Source of the DNA: a gamma proteobacterium HTCC2207
GTDB taxonomy: Bacteria > Pseudomonadota > Gammaproteobacteria > Pseudomonadales > Porticoccaceae
Direction of reading: 5' to 3'
NCBI GenBank assembly: GCA_000153445.1
Contig: CH672397.1
Location: forward strand, 540,930-604,929
DNA length: 64,000 nucleotides
The first letter of the stretch is position 1; each line of letters starts with the position of its first letter. The translations under genes were made by a program, and so were the position numbers. The notes below the pieces were generated by a model. The model searched no databases. It was not told the DNA's origin and saw nothing but the letters and a program-made list of their open reading frames with translations. Shown piece after piece: positions 41,340 to 49,940 of the stretch.

Positions 41340-41355
41340 ATCAAAATATTTTGAT
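41340..41355. promoter_or_regulatory. Perfect 16-bp palindrome upstream of metH
   Basis: ATCAAAATATTTTGAT is a perfect inverted repeat 31 bases before the metH ATG. A site of this symmetry so close to the start could be an operator for a methionine-cycle regulator (ArsR-type SahR or similar); the sequence alone does not say which. No cobalamin or SAM riboswitch was recognised in the leader. Confidence 0.5.
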
Positions 41356-41386
41356 ACAACAGCAAGGCAGAGGCATAGGCAAGCAT

Positions 41387-44300
41387 ATGACGGATAAAAT
41401 TAGGCAGGCAGCAGAGCAGCGTATTCTGATTCTCGATGGCGCCATGGGTACTATGATCCAACGTCACACCCTCGAGGAAGAAGACTTTCGCGGTCAGCGC
41501 TTTGCCGATTGGCACACAGACTTAAAAGGCAACAATGACCTTTTAAGCCTTACTCAGCCCGATATTATCTGTGATATCCACCGCGCCTATCTGGATGCCG
41601 GTGCGGACATTATTGAAACCAACACCTTTAATTCCACAACTATCTCCCAAGCCGATTACGATATGCAGGCAATATCTAGGGAGATTAACGTGGTCTCTGC
41701 GCAGCTTGCTCGCAAAGCCGCCGATGAGTTTTCTACCCCAGAAAAACCGCGTTTTGTCGCCGGTATTCTTGGGCCTACCAGCAGAACGGCGTCTCTTTCA
41801 CCGGATGTAAACGATCCCGGGGCGCGCAATGTTACCTTTGATGAGTTGGTTGAAGCCTACATAGAATCCACCGAAGCCCTAATTGAAGGGGGCGTCGACA
41901 CAATTATGGTGGAAACCATCTTCGACACACTGAACGCCAAAGCCGCGCTTTTTGCTGTGCAAGTGGTCTTCGAGAAACAGGGCTTTGAGCTGCCCATTAT
42001 GATCTCTGGCACCATAACTGATGCCAGCGGTCGTACACTTTCGGGCCAGACTCCTGAAGCATTCTGGAACTCAGTGCGCCATAGCAAGCCGATCAGTGTG
42101 GGCCTGAACTGTGCTCTTGGGCCAAAAGAGCTGCGCCCTCACCTGCTGGATATTTCCACGGTTGCTGACACGTTGGTGAGCTCCCACCCCAATGCTGGCC
42201 TACCTAATGAATTTGGTGGCTATGATCTCGACGCCGACGCCATGGCTGAGACTGTGGCAGAATTTGCCAGCGCTGGCCTGCTCAATATTGTCGGCGGCTG
42301 CTGTGGTACCACGCCGGACCATATCCGCGTTATTGCCAATGCTGTGGCCACGATAGCGCCACGCGTTGTACCCGAAATCGAGCCCGCCTGTCGTCTGTCC
42401 GGACTTGAGCCTTTCACCATTAAAAGTGACTCACTGTTTGTCAATGTTGGCGAGCGCTGCAATGTCACAGGATCAGCTGTATTTAAACGTCTGATTCTTG
42501 AAGAAAACTACGATGCTGCCCTAGAAGTCGCCCGCCAACAGGTGATTAATGGCGCGCAGATTATTGATATCAACATGGATGAAGGCATGCTCGAATCGCT
42601 GCCGGCCATGGTCAAATTTTTAAATCTTATTGCCGGCGAGCCCGATATTTCTCGCGTGCCAATTATGGTGGACTCGTCAAAATGGGATGTTATTGAGGCC
42701 GGACTAAAGTGCATTCAGGGCAAGTCCGTGGTCAACAGTATCAGTCTTAAAGAGGGTGAAGCTGAATTTATTGAACGGGCCAAGCTGTGCAAAAAGCATG
42801 GTGCCGCGATTGTGGTGATGGCCTTTGATGAAGATGGTCAGGCGGACAATTTAGAGCGCCGCAAACAGATCTGTCAGCGCAGTTACGATTTGTTGGTCAA
42901 TGAAATTGGCTTCCCGGCGGAAGATATTATCTTTGACCCCAATGTATTTGCCGTGGCCACCGGTATTGAAGAGCACAATCGCTACGGCTTAGACTTTATT
43001 GAGGCCAGCGGCTGGATTAAGCAAAACCTGCCCCATGCGCTAATTAGTGGCGGCATCTCCAATGTCTCCTTTTCTTTCCGCGGCAATAATCCCGTGCGTG
43101 AAGCGATTCACTCGGTGTTTCTCTACCATGCCATTCGTGAAGGTCTGACCATGGGCATAGTTAATGCCGGTCAGTTAGCGGTCTATGATGATCTGCCGGA
43201 AGAACTGCGTCAGGTGGTTGAAGATGTCGTGCTATTCCGCAACGCTGAAGGCACCGATGCCCTGCTTGCCATTGCCGACAAGTATCGCGGTGACGGGTCT
43301 AAGCAAGCCTCAGTAGAAGATCTAAGCTGGCGCGACGCCGACGTTAACCGACGTCTTGAGCATAGTCTGGTTAAGGGTATTACAGCCTATATCACCGAAG
43401 ACACTGAAGAGGCCCGACAACAGGCTGATCGTCCGCTACATGTGATTGAAGGCGCGTTGATGGACGGCATGAATATAGTCGGCGACCTATTTGGCTCGGG
43501 AAAAATGTTTTTGCCCCAGGTAGTGAAATCTGCCCGTGTGATGAAACAAGCGGTAGCCTATTTGCAGCCCTTTATCGAAGATGAAAAGGACGCCACTGCC
43601 AGCACCAATGGCAAGATCCTAATGGCCACGGTGAAAGGCGATGTCCACGATATCGGCAAAAATATTGTTGGCGTGGTGCTGCAGTGTAATAACTATGAGG
43701 TTATCGACCTCGGTGTGATGGTGTCTGCGGAAAAGATTCTCACCACAGCTCGCGAAGAGAACGTGGACATTATTGGCCTCTCAGGACTGATTACGCCCTC
43801 TCTCGATGAGATGGTGACACTGGGCAAAGAAATGCAGCGCCAAGGTTTTACTGTGCCCCTAATGATTGGCGGTGCCACCACCTCCAAAGCCCACACAGCA
43901 GTAAAAATTGCCCCCAACTATGAGAATAATCAGGCGATTTATGTCTCTGATGCCTCCCGTGCTGTAGGGGTTGCCAGCAAGCTGATCAGCAAAGAGCATC
44001 GCGATGAGTTTATCGCCGATATCCGTCGTGACTACGATGCGGTGAGACTGCGCACAGCCAATAGAACACCTCGGGGAACGCTCTATACCTACCCCGACGC
44101 GATCAAACAAAAGCCACAGATTAACTGGCGTGACTATCAGCCGACTCTGCCGGCCACGCCTGGGATAACGGTAATTGACGACTATCCCCTGGAAACACTG
44201 GTGCCCTATATTGACTGGACACCCTTCTTTATCACCTGGGATCTGATCGGAAAGTATCCGAAGATTTTTCAAGATGAAGTGGTTGGCGATGCGGCTACTA

Positions 44301-45055
44301 CATTGTTTGCCGATGCTCAGGCACTGTTAAAAGATATTATCGACAATAAACGCTTAACTGCCCGCGCCGTATTTGGTCTCTGGGAGGCCAATACAGTTAA
44401 CCATGATGATATTGAAATCTATGCTGAGGATGGCTCAACCAAGGCCAGCCTGCACCATATTCGTCAGCAAATCCAAAAACCTGGCGCCAGTGAAGAGCTC
44501 TGTTCGCTGGCTGACTTTGTCGCGCCAAAAGAGTCCGGCATTAAAGATCATATTGGAGCTTTTGCGGTAACTACGGGCATAGGTGCCGATGAACTGGCCG
44601 CTGAATATGAAGCCAAGCACGATGACTACAATGCGATTATGGTTAAAGCCTTGGCGGACCGACTGGCTGAGGCCTTTGCTGAACATCTTCACGAATGCGT
44701 GCGCCGTGAGCACTGGGGTTATGCAGCAGATGAGAGCTTAGATAACGAAGCCCTGATCAAAGAGAAATACCGTGGTATTCGACCCGCGCCAGGCTACCCT
44801 GCCTGCCCGGATCACACTGAAAAAGGCACCTTGTTTGAGCTGCTTGATGTGGAGAATAATATTGGACTGGCACTCACCGACAGCTACGCCATGACGCCTG
44901 CTGCTGCGGTCAGTGGTTGGTACTTTGCTCATCCGGATGCGAAGTATTTTAATACAGGTAAAATTGCTCCGGATCAGGTCGAATCGCTGGCGCAGCGTAA
45001 GGGAATGTCATTGCCTGATATGGCGCGTTGGCTGACGCCAGTGCTGATTGATTAG
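41387..45055 (+). CDS. metH: Cobalamin-dependent methionine synthase
   Basis: MetH transfers a methyl group from 5-methyltetrahydrofolate to homocysteine through cobalamin. From the ATG at 41387 it has 1222 residues (E. coli, 1227). Domains in order: homocysteine-binding with zinc cysteines in [13 protein letters not shown] and [11 protein letters not shown]; pterin-binding ([34 protein letters not shown]); a four-helix cap and cobalamin domain with the base-off motif [11 protein letters not shown]; and the C-terminal reactivation domain with [18 protein letters not shown]. The open frame could begin at 41291, but residues before the ATG have no counterpart in the family and overlap the palindrome. 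Confidence 0.97.
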   Translation: MTDKIRQAAEQRILILDGAMGTMIQRHTLEEEDFRGQRFADWHTDLKGNNDLLSLTQPDIICDIHRAYLDAGADIIETNTFNSTTISQADYDMQAISREINVVSAQLARKAADEFSTPEKPRFVAGILGPTSRTASLSPDVNDPGARNVTFDELVEAYIESTEALIEGGVDTIMVETIFDTLNAKAALFAVQVVFEKQGFELPIMISGTITDASGRTLSGQTPEAFWNSVRHSKPISVGLNCALGPKELRPHLLDISTVADTLVSSHPNAGLPNEFGGYDLDADAMAETVAEFASAGLLNIVGGCCGTTPDHIRVIANAVATIAPRVVPEIEPACRLSGLEPFTIKSDSLFVNVGERCNVTGSAVFKRLILEENYDAALEVARQQVINGAQIIDINMDEGMLESLPAMVKFLNLIAGEPDISRVPIMVDSSKWDVIEAGLKCIQGKSVVNSISLKEGEAEFIERAKLCKKHGAAIVVMAFDEDGQADNLERRKQICQRSYDLLVNEIGFPAEDIIFDPNVFAVATGIEEHNRYGLDFIEASGWIKQNLPHALISGGISNVSFSFRGNNPVREAIHSVFLYHAIREGLTMGIVNAGQLAVYDDLPEELRQVVEDVVLFRNAEGTDALLAIADKYRGDGSKQASVEDLSWRDADVNRRLEHSLVKGITAYITEDTEEARQQADRPLHVIEGALMDGMNIVGDLFGSGKMFLPQVVKSARVMKQAVAYLQPFIEDEKDATASTNGKILMATVKGDVHDIGKNIVGVVLQCNNYEVIDLGVMVSAEKILTTAREENVDIIGLSGLITPSLDEMVTLGKEMQRQGFTVPLMIGGATTSKAHTAVKIAPNYENNQAIYVSDASRAVGVASKLISKEHRDEFIADIRRDYDAVRLRTANRTPRGTLYTYPDAIKQKPQINWRDYQPTLPATPGITVIDDYPLETLVPYIDWTPFFITWDLIGKYPKIFQDEVVGDAATTLFADAQALLKDIIDNKRLTARAVFGLWEANTVNHDDIEIYAEDGSTKASLHHIRQQIQKPGASEELCSLADFVAPKESGIKDHIGAFAVTTGIGADELAAEYEAKHDDYNAIMVKALADRLAEAFAEHLHECVRREHWGYAADESLDNEALIKEKYRGIRPAPGYPACPDHTEKGTLFELLDVENNIGLALTDSYAMTPAAAVSGWYFAHPDAKYFNTGKIAPDQVESLAQRKGMSLPDMARWLTPVLID

Positions 45056-45330
45056 ATTTAAGGCTGTCATCCTGAACGAAGGAAGGCTTCAATACCTGTT
45101 GTCCTGACGGAGGGAGCTCCCCACTGCCTGTTGTCCTGAGCGAAGGCAGGCCCCACTGCCTGTCATCCCGACAGAGCGCAGCGACGAGGGATCTCAGCCA
45201 GCTAAAGGAAGTTCCTTCAATTTCACCGAAGATGACAAGCTGGCGCGCCATGCAGCTGAACTCTCTACCTGAACTCTCTACTCGAACTCTTAAGTTGAAC
45301 TAAACCCTAAAATAGTGTCTGATCATCAAT
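45056..45330. repeat. Intergenic repeat block after metH: 32-bp array, type A repeat and 13-bp array
   Basis: Three 32-base units (45064-45159), each starting CTGTCATCCTGA or CTGTTGTCCTGA, lead into a full type A repeat (about 45160-45196, CTGTCATCCCGACAGAGCGC...GAGGGATCT). Further on, 45258-45296 contains three 13-base units starting GAACTCT. No gene is visible, and no clear terminator for metH was found. Confidence 0.85.
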
Positions 45331-45723
45331 ATGAAAACGCGCTCATCCTCTATAACAGTCCTGGTCAATATCCTCGTGATTCTATTTATGATGAATACGA
45401 CCTTGGCTCACAGTACCTGCACTATGAGCAGCAGCAGCGAGAATCCCGATTTAGTGCAGCAGGCGGAGCACAGCCCTCAGACCCATATGCCCTGTCATAC
45501 ATTAGATAACGGCGACAAGTTATTGTCCCTCAGCGCACAGACCAGCCCGGACACAACACCTGCGGACCAATGCTGTGCCGACTGCTCCGTCTTTAGCCTG
45601 CCAATAAGCACTGTGAAAACCCCAGCCTCTGTCGCACCTAATATCGCCAGCACGGCACTAACAAGCACCCCTTCCCGCACTATAGAACTGCCCTTCAGGC
45701 CCCCAATAGCAGACCTTTCATAG
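45331..45723 (+). CDS. Small exported Cys/His-rich protein of unknown family (metal cluster gene 1)
   Basis: The 130-residue product has a signal peptide (hydrophobic VLVNILVILFMM, probable cleavage after TLA at about residue 26). The mature part is Ser/Thr/Pro-rich and carries possible metal ligands: HSTC just after the cleavage site, HMPCH in the middle and CCADC further on. No domain is recognised. It is the first of four same-strand genes and is followed after about 60 bases by a MerP-like protein, so a periplasmic metal-binding role is a reasonable guess. No good ribosome site precedes the ATG; it may be weakly translated. Confidence 0.65.
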   Translation: MKTRSSSITVLVNILVILFMMNTTLAHSTCTMSSSSENPDLVQQAEHSPQTHMPCHTLDNGDKLLSLSAQTSPDTTPADQCCADCSVFSLPISTVKTPASVAPNIASTALTSTPSRTIELPFRPPIADLS

Positions 45724-45784
45724 TTCTCTGCGCCTTTTATTTGGCGCCATATTTATTATTCTGAACATTATTGAAGGTGACATC

Positions 45785-46132
45785 ATGCGTCTGAAAACGT
45801 TTGTTATACCGTTATTGTTAGTACAGCTATCTGCACTTATTGCATCCCCAGTCTGGGCCAAAAATTATCTGATCAATGTCAATGGCATAGTCTGTGAGTT
45901 CTGCGCCTTTGGCGTGGCCAAAAAACTGCGCAAACTCGACTTTATCGACCCCAGCCAGTTCGAGGAAGGCGTCAAAGTGGATATCGAAAATCAGCAGGTT
46001 TTTATCAGTATCCAAGAGGGACAACCACTAGATCAAGAGGCGATCTTTGAAGCGATCAAATCCGGCGGCTATGACCCAATCAAGATGACGCCAATGGACG
46101 AGGTAGCCCGCCCGCTGGAGGAGTCCCAGTGA
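45785..46132 (+). CDS. Periplasmic heavy-metal-associated (MerP-like) protein
   Basis: A 115-residue exported protein: signal peptide with cleavage near VWA|KN (residues 25-26), then an HMA-type ferredoxin-like domain with the metal-binding CxxC in GIVCEFCAFGVAKKL (Cys37, Cys40), and an acidic C-terminal tail. The domain plan matches MerP and CopZ-like carriers, except that the loop is VCEFC rather than the usual MTCxxC. AAGGTG precedes the ATG. Its stop overlaps the GTG start of the next gene, so the two are coupled. The metal cannot be told; mercury, copper and zinc are all possible. Confidence 0.85.
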   Translation: MRLKTFVIPLLLVQLSALIASPVWAKNYLINVNGIVCEFCAFGVAKKLRKLDFIDPSQFEEGVKVDIENQQVFISIQEGQPLDQEAIFEAIKSGGYDPIKMTPMDEVARPLEESQ

Positions 46133-46794
46133 AACAGCTGACGGCACTACTACTGCTTGCTACCGCAAGCACGTTTACCAGCCAAGTCACTGCCCACCAA
46201 CCGGTGATGGATATGGCACCGCGCTGGAATGGTGGCTATGGCGCCCAAACGCGAATCACTCATGCCAACAACACAACCACCACTTGGCTTGAGGGGGTTT
46301 ACACTTTTAAGCCCGCTCTGCGTATGACCCTAAAAGTGCCTTACAGTGACGGCAAAAACGGTGATGCGATTGTTGCAATGCCGATCAAACGCTATAAAAA
46401 CGCCGGGGCATCCACCTCTAACTGGGGCATCACACCCTCGGTGAGAATGCCCACTGGCGGCGGTAGCGACTGGGACGCGGGGTTGAGCCTGAGTTACAGC
46501 TCCGAATCAAAGGGCTACTACGAGCTCTATGATATCTATAGGCTCGGCGATACCACCGGCATTGATATCAATGCCGGCATGAGCCATGCCGATGGCAAGG
46601 GTTCTTCTTGGTTTACGCTCTGGGATATTAGCGCGAGAGATTCAGATTCGGGGCAGCATCTGCTCACTGGACCAGTGCTGGTGTATTTCAAGCGCAATGT
46701 GATTGTCCGCGGTGAATATAAGTTTGTCGCCCTCGATAACGACACACAATGGGATGGCGACTATCTCAGTATTGGCATTGGTATGGTGTTTTAA
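46129..46794 (+). CDS. Exported protein, probable small outer-membrane beta-barrel (metal cluster gene 3)
   Basis: A 221-residue protein starting with GTG, overlapping the preceding stop by four bases (GTGA). A signal peptide ends near VTA|HQ. The rest alternates short amphipathic strands (TTTWLEGVYTFKPALRMTLK, VLVYFKRNVIVRGEYKF) separated by Gly/Asp/Asn turns and ends in a C-terminal Phe (IGIGMVF), the assembly signal of outer-membrane barrels. No family name can be given with confidence; it recalls proteins annotated only as 'transporter' or COG4313-like. Its position between MerP-like and MerT-like genes suggests metal passage or sensing at the outer membrane. Confidence 0.7.
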   Translation: MKQLTALLLLATASTFTSQVTAHQPVMDMAPRWNGGYGAQTRITHANNTTTTWLEGVYTFKPALRMTLKVPYSDGKNGDAIVAMPIKRYKNAGASTSNWGITPSVRMPTGGGSDWDAGLSLSYSSESKGYYELYDIYRLGDTTGIDINAGMSHADGKGSSWFTLWDISARDSDSGQHLLTGPVLVYFKRNVIVRGEYKFVALDNDTQWDGDYLSIGIGMVF

Positions 46795-46809
46795 AATGGA
46801 GACAATTTT

Positions 46810-47175
46810 ATGAATAAACCACGTTCTTGGAGTTGGCTACTATTATTCACCACCTCCGGCACCCTCCTCTGCTGCGCCCTGCCCATTACCTTGGTAACCC
46901 TTGGGCTAGGAGCCAGCGTGGCATCTATGGCGTCTGCGGCACCCTGGCTGATCACCCTCAGCCAGTACAAAGGCTGGATGTTCACCCTGTCTGGTCTGCT
47001 GATTGGGTTGGGATTTTGGAGTGTGCACCGCCCCGGCCGTGTCTGCCCTACAGATCCCGAACTCGCTGCCGCCTGTGCCACCGCAGACCTTTGGAATCAA
47101 CGTTTTCTATGGTTGTCTGCTGGTATGTGGTCTGTTGGTTTTATCGCCGCCTATGCGCTGCCACTTTTGCAGTAA
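46810..47175 (+). CDS. MerT-like inner-membrane metal transport protein
   Basis: A 121-residue protein with about three membrane helices. The first contains adjacent cysteines in GTLLCCALPITLVTLGLG, the paired-Cys-Pro arrangement that receives metal in MerT-type transporters. A loop with a second cysteine pair (RPGRVCPTDPELAAACATAD) follows helix two. GGAG precedes the ATG by eight bases, 15 bases after the barrel gene's stop. Mercuric transporters normally sit beside merR and merA; neither is present, so the metal and direction are open. Confidence 0.75.
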   Translation: MNKPRSWSWLLLFTTSGTLLCCALPITLVTLGLGASVASMASAAPWLITLSQYKGWMFTLSGLLIGLGFWSVHRPGRVCPTDPELAAACATADLWNQRFLWLSAGMWSVGFIAAYALPLLQ

Positions 47176-47301
47176 AGGGTTGGCAAAAATCTCTCCTGGG
47201 CAATATTAGCTGCGGAAAAGTCTCCTCTAAAGGAGTAGAATTGAGCGCCCACAAACGGTCTATGACCAATTCGTTGAGACTCATTTGAAAGGAAGACAAA
47301 C

Positions 47302-47556
47302 TTGAACGACGATAGAAAAAAGCTCGAAGAAAAAGTAGTGCTTGAAGATAAACCAAAGAAGAAAAAAACCAATATTGGCGCCCTGGTTAAAAGCATCCTA
47401 GCCGCCGCGATTGGTGTCCAGAGCAACAAGAACCGAGAGCGCGATTTCGAGGAAGGTAATCCCTTGGCCTTTATTATTGGCGGCTTTGTCTTTACAGCAC
47501 TATTTATTGCCACTATAGCCACAATAGTAGGGTTTGTGCTGAGAACTAATGGCTGA
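47302..47556 (+). CDS. DUF2970 family single-span membrane protein
   Basis: An 84-residue protein starting with TTG (47302), supported by AAAGGAAG six bases upstream. A charged N-terminus (KKLEEKVVLEDKPKKKK) precedes SILAAAIGVQSNKNRERDFE, the signature of the DUF2970 family, then one membrane helix (LAFIIGGFVFTALFIATIAT). Function is unknown. It is 126 bases after the MerT-like gene and probably a separate unit, ending in a strong terminator 50 bases downstream. Confidence 0.85.
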   Translation: MNDDRKKLEEKVVLEDKPKKKKTNIGALVKSILAAAIGVQSNKNRERDFEEGNPLAFIIGGFVFTALFIATIATIVGFVLRTNG

Positions 47557-47602
47557 GGTAAAACTCACTTGCCAGGCGCTAAAAAACCTTTATCAAAAAC
47601 AA

Positions 47603-47637
47603 TAAAAAAAGGGGCTGCATCACTGCAGCCCCTTTTT
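47603..47637. terminator. Intrinsic terminator after the DUF2970 gene
   Basis: GGGGCTGCA-TCAC-TGCAGCCCC is a nine-pair stem with A- and T-runs on either side, able to terminate both the DUF2970 transcript and minus-strand transcripts from the acyl-CoA dehydrogenase side. Confidence 0.92.
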
Positions 47638-47667
47638 TGACCTTCTTTTTAATCAAGCCAGGACCGT

Positions 47668-47835
47668 TTAGAAACTGTACTTAGCCTGCAGAGCAATGTT
47701 CAACGGACGGTTGACGAAGGCGTAGTAAGAGTTACCCCCACCATTAGTCAAGGTTCCACCCAGTGGCGTATTGCCACCAAAGTTAATCACAGTCTCATCG
47801 GTAAGGTTGCGACCTAACAGAGCCACTTCCCAAGC
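47668..47835 (-). pseudogene. C-terminal remnant of a TonB-dependent receptor
   Basis: The minus strand reads AWEVALLGRNLTDETVINFG, then after a Gly/Asn-rich loop NSYYAFVNRPLNIALQAKYS plus a final Phe and stop. This is the closing part of an outer-membrane receptor barrel: the 'GRNLTDE' motif and the C-terminal aromatic residue are characteristic. Only about 55 codons remain; upstream lies a 16-bp tandem array and then the acyl-CoA dehydrogenase gene. The receptor body has been deleted. Confidence 0.75.
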
Positions 47836-47896
47836 GCACTATTTCCCGATCGCACTATTTCCCGAGCGCACTATTTCCCGAGCGCACTACTTCCCA
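47833..47896. repeat. 16-bp tandem array (4 copies)
   Basis: Four 16-base units of AGCGCACTATTTCCCG or close variants lie between the receptor remnant and the acyl-CoA dehydrogenase stop. The unit resembles the adjoining receptor codons (GCGCTTGGGAAGTGGC on the minus strand), so it seems to have grown from them. Confidence 0.92.
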
Positions 47897-47900
47897 AACG

Positions 47901-49679
47901 CTATGCCTGCATAAAATCAGCGGGCTCAAGAGCCTCAAAACTATCAGCCCCAAATACCAACGCAGCCAAGTAACCACTGTTGCGCGGCAGTATTTGCGTT
48001 GAGAAGAAATCTGCCGTAGCAATTTTCTGGTTATAAAAGCGATCGGTCTCGCCAGCGGCCAATCGGTCCTGAGCAGCAGCGGCCAATTTCACCAACAGCC
48101 AATAGGCGACAGTATTCCCGTACATCATCATAAAGTTGTAAGCGATTCCCTGAGAGTCACTGCTGTTTTCCAAAACATAGTTGAGGGCTTCTTGGCACTG
48201 CTCAATCCCATGACGCAGACGATTACGCAAATCCACCACGCTACCATGAGCTGACGCGAGCTGGTCAACAGTGGCCTGCATATCCGCCAACAGCAACTGC
48301 ACCGCTTGGCCACCATCACGCAAACATTTACGACCGATAAAATCTAATGCCTGAATACCATTAGTGCCCTCATAGATCGGCAAAATGCGTGCATCGCGCA
48401 TATGCTGCGCCGCGCCAGTCTCTTCAATAAAGCCCATACCGCCGTGGACCTGAACACCCAGAGAAGTGCTCTCCATAGAGACTTCGGTACACCAGCCTTT
48501 AACCAGCGGTGTCAATAGCTCGACCAACTGTGCATTCTGGGAACGAACCTGCTCGTCCGGATGATGAGAACTGCGGTCCTCTGCTGCGATGGCATAGTAA
48601 GACATGGCACGACCGCCCTCAGTCAATGCACGCATCTGCATGAGCATGCGCTTAACATCCGAGTGATGAATAATCGCGGCTCGGCCTTCGACACCAGCAG
48701 CGCGACCCTGCACACGGTCAGCTGCATAGGCTACAGCTTGCTGATAGGCGCGCTCGCCCAGAGAAACACCCTGATGACCAACCGATAGACGGGCATTGTT
48801 CATCATTGTGAACATGCACTGCAGGCCTTTATTTTCTTCCCCCACCAAGTAGCCGACCGCACCGCCGTTATCGCCAAAGGCAAGAGTACAGGTAGGGCTC
48901 GAATGGATACCTAATTTGTGTTCAACACCCACGGGTTTAACGTCGTTGCGCTCGCCCAAACTACCGTCGGAATTAACCAAGAACTTGGGCACCAAAAATA
49001 GCGAGATACCCTGATTGCCTTCGGGGGCATCGGGACGACGGGCCAGTACTAGGTGGATAATATTGTCGGCGCAACTGTGATCGCCCCAAGTGATGTAGAT
49101 TTTTTGGCCACTGATTAAATAGTGGTCGCCATTTAATATGGCCTTGGTTTTCACAGCCGATAAATCACTGCCGGCCTGAGGCTCGGTGAGATTCATAGTG
49201 CCGGACCAAGCTCCGGAAATCAGATTACCCAGATAAGTCTCTTTCTGCTCATCACTGCCGTACTGATTAAGGGCATGCACTACTCCGCGGGTTAGCATAG
49301 GCAGCAGGCTAAAACCGCAGTTAGCGGTCTGCAGCATTTCCTGCACGGCCAAATCCACAACACTGGGGAATCCGGCACCGCCGTAAGTGCTATCGCCATT
49401 TAGGCAGCACCACCCCGCTTCAACCATCTGTCGATAAATGGGGTTCAACCCAGGTGAGGTCACTACCTCACCGTCTTTCAAAAACGCTGGATGTTTGTCA
49501 GTCTCATGATTGGTCGGAGCCACTATATCTTCAAAAAATCTGGCCGCCTCTGGCAGAACCACATCGACCATATCGCGACTCGCGTCTTCGAATCCCGGCA
49601 TGCTGCAAATTTCAGAATAGTTAATAATCTCATCAAAGATAAATGCCAATTCCTTCTGCGGTACCTTGTATACGCTCAC
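47901..49679 (-). CDS. Acyl-CoA dehydrogenase (long, DmdC/FadE-like form)
   Basis: A 592-residue flavoprotein of the acyl-CoA dehydrogenase superfamily with the extra C-terminal domain found in 3-methylmercaptopropionyl-CoA dehydrogenase (DmdC)-like enzymes. Domains: N-terminal helical, MNLTEPQAGSDLSAVKTKA (FAD-side middle domain), the C-terminal four-helix part with the catalytic Glu in PIYEGTNGIQALDFIG, and the extension. The GTG at 49679 is preferred over one two codons earlier because GGGAG lies seven bases upstream. Substrate is uncertain: medium/long acyl-CoA or a DMSP breakdown intermediate. No partner genes such as dmdB or dmdD are adjacent. Confidence 0.85.
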   Translation of the reverse strand: MSVYKVPQKELAFIFDEIINYSEICSMPGFEDASRDMVDVVLPEAARFFEDIVAPTNHETDKHPAFLKDGEVVTSPGLNPIYRQMVEAGWCCLNGDSTYGGAGFPSVVDLAVQEMLQTANCGFSLLPMLTRGVVHALNQYGSDEQKETYLGNLISGAWSGTMNLTEPQAGSDLSAVKTKAILNGDHYLISGQKIYITWGDHSCADNIIHLVLARRPDAPEGNQGISLFLVPKFLVNSDGSLGERNDVKPVGVEHKLGIHSSPTCTLAFGDNGGAVGYLVGEENKGLQCMFTMMNNARLSVGHQGVSLGERAYQQAVAYAADRVQGRAAGVEGRAAIIHHSDVKRMLMQMRALTEGGRAMSYYAIAAEDRSSHHPDEQVRSQNAQLVELLTPLVKGWCTEVSMESTSLGVQVHGGMGFIEETGAAQHMRDARILPIYEGTNGIQALDFIGRKCLRDGGQAVQLLLADMQATVDQLASAHGSVVDLRNRLRHGIEQCQEALNYVLENSSDSQGIAYNFMMMYGNTVAYWLLVKLAAAAQDRLAAGETDRFYNQKIATADFFSTQILPRNSGYLAALVFGADSFEALEPADFMQA

Positions 49680-49766
49680 GTCCACTCTCCCAAGAATGTC
49701 AAAAAATAAGTTAATACTTGTCAGTACTTTAGGAGCTAGCCGTCATAACTGTAAACCTTAATCAAT

Positions 49767-49778
49767 GACCATATGGTC
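49767..49778. promoter_or_regulatory. Candidate operator upstream of the acyl-CoA dehydrogenase gene
   Basis: GACCATATGGTC, a perfect 12-bp palindrome, extended as ATAGACCATATGGTCAT, lies about 90 bases before the gene's start on the divergent side. The size and position fit a TetR- or MarR-type repressor site; no regulator gene is adjacent. Confidence 0.35.
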
Positions 49779-49817
49779 TATGATCAAGAGAACGGTTTAA
49801 ACCTTTAAAGGAGTGCT

Positions 49818-49940
49818 ATTGCCCGCTTAACGCAAGCAAAAATCAAGGGAAACGGTAGGTTGGGTATTATCGGCGGTACCGGACTATTCAAGCCTGAGGG
49901 ATTACTCATCCATACAGATCGAACTCTGATCAAGGCCTAG
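49818..49940 (+). pseudogene. N-terminal stub of a purine nucleoside/methylthioadenosine phosphorylase
   Basis: The plus strand reads RLGIIGGTGLFKPEGLLIHT and stops after six more residues (TAG at 49938-49940). 'GIIGGTGL' close to the N-terminus is the phosphate-binding start of MTAP/PNP family enzymes. An AAAGGAG ribosome site (49807-49813) stands before an in-frame ATT (49818), which may be a mutated ATG. The other 200 or more residues are missing. The stub ends at the palindromic CTAG shared with the stop codon of the converging radical-SAM remnant, as if one deletion joined them. Confidence 0.6.

Noticed and set aside
41174-41386. Cobalamin or SAM riboswitch before metH
   Set aside because: The gap is short and shared with nfuA; no B12-box-like or SAM-box-like conserved segments were seen.
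45331-47175. Calling the cluster a mercury resistance (mer) operon
   Set aside because: There is no merR operator arrangement, no merA reductase, and the HMA loop is VCEFC rather than the MerP form; only a loose MerP/MerT resemblance is supported.
47901-49679. Naming the acyl-CoA dehydrogenase dmdC
   Set aside because: The domain plan fits, but no dmdB, dmdD or DMSP gene is nearby, and long acyl-CoA dehydrogenases of this form have other substrates.
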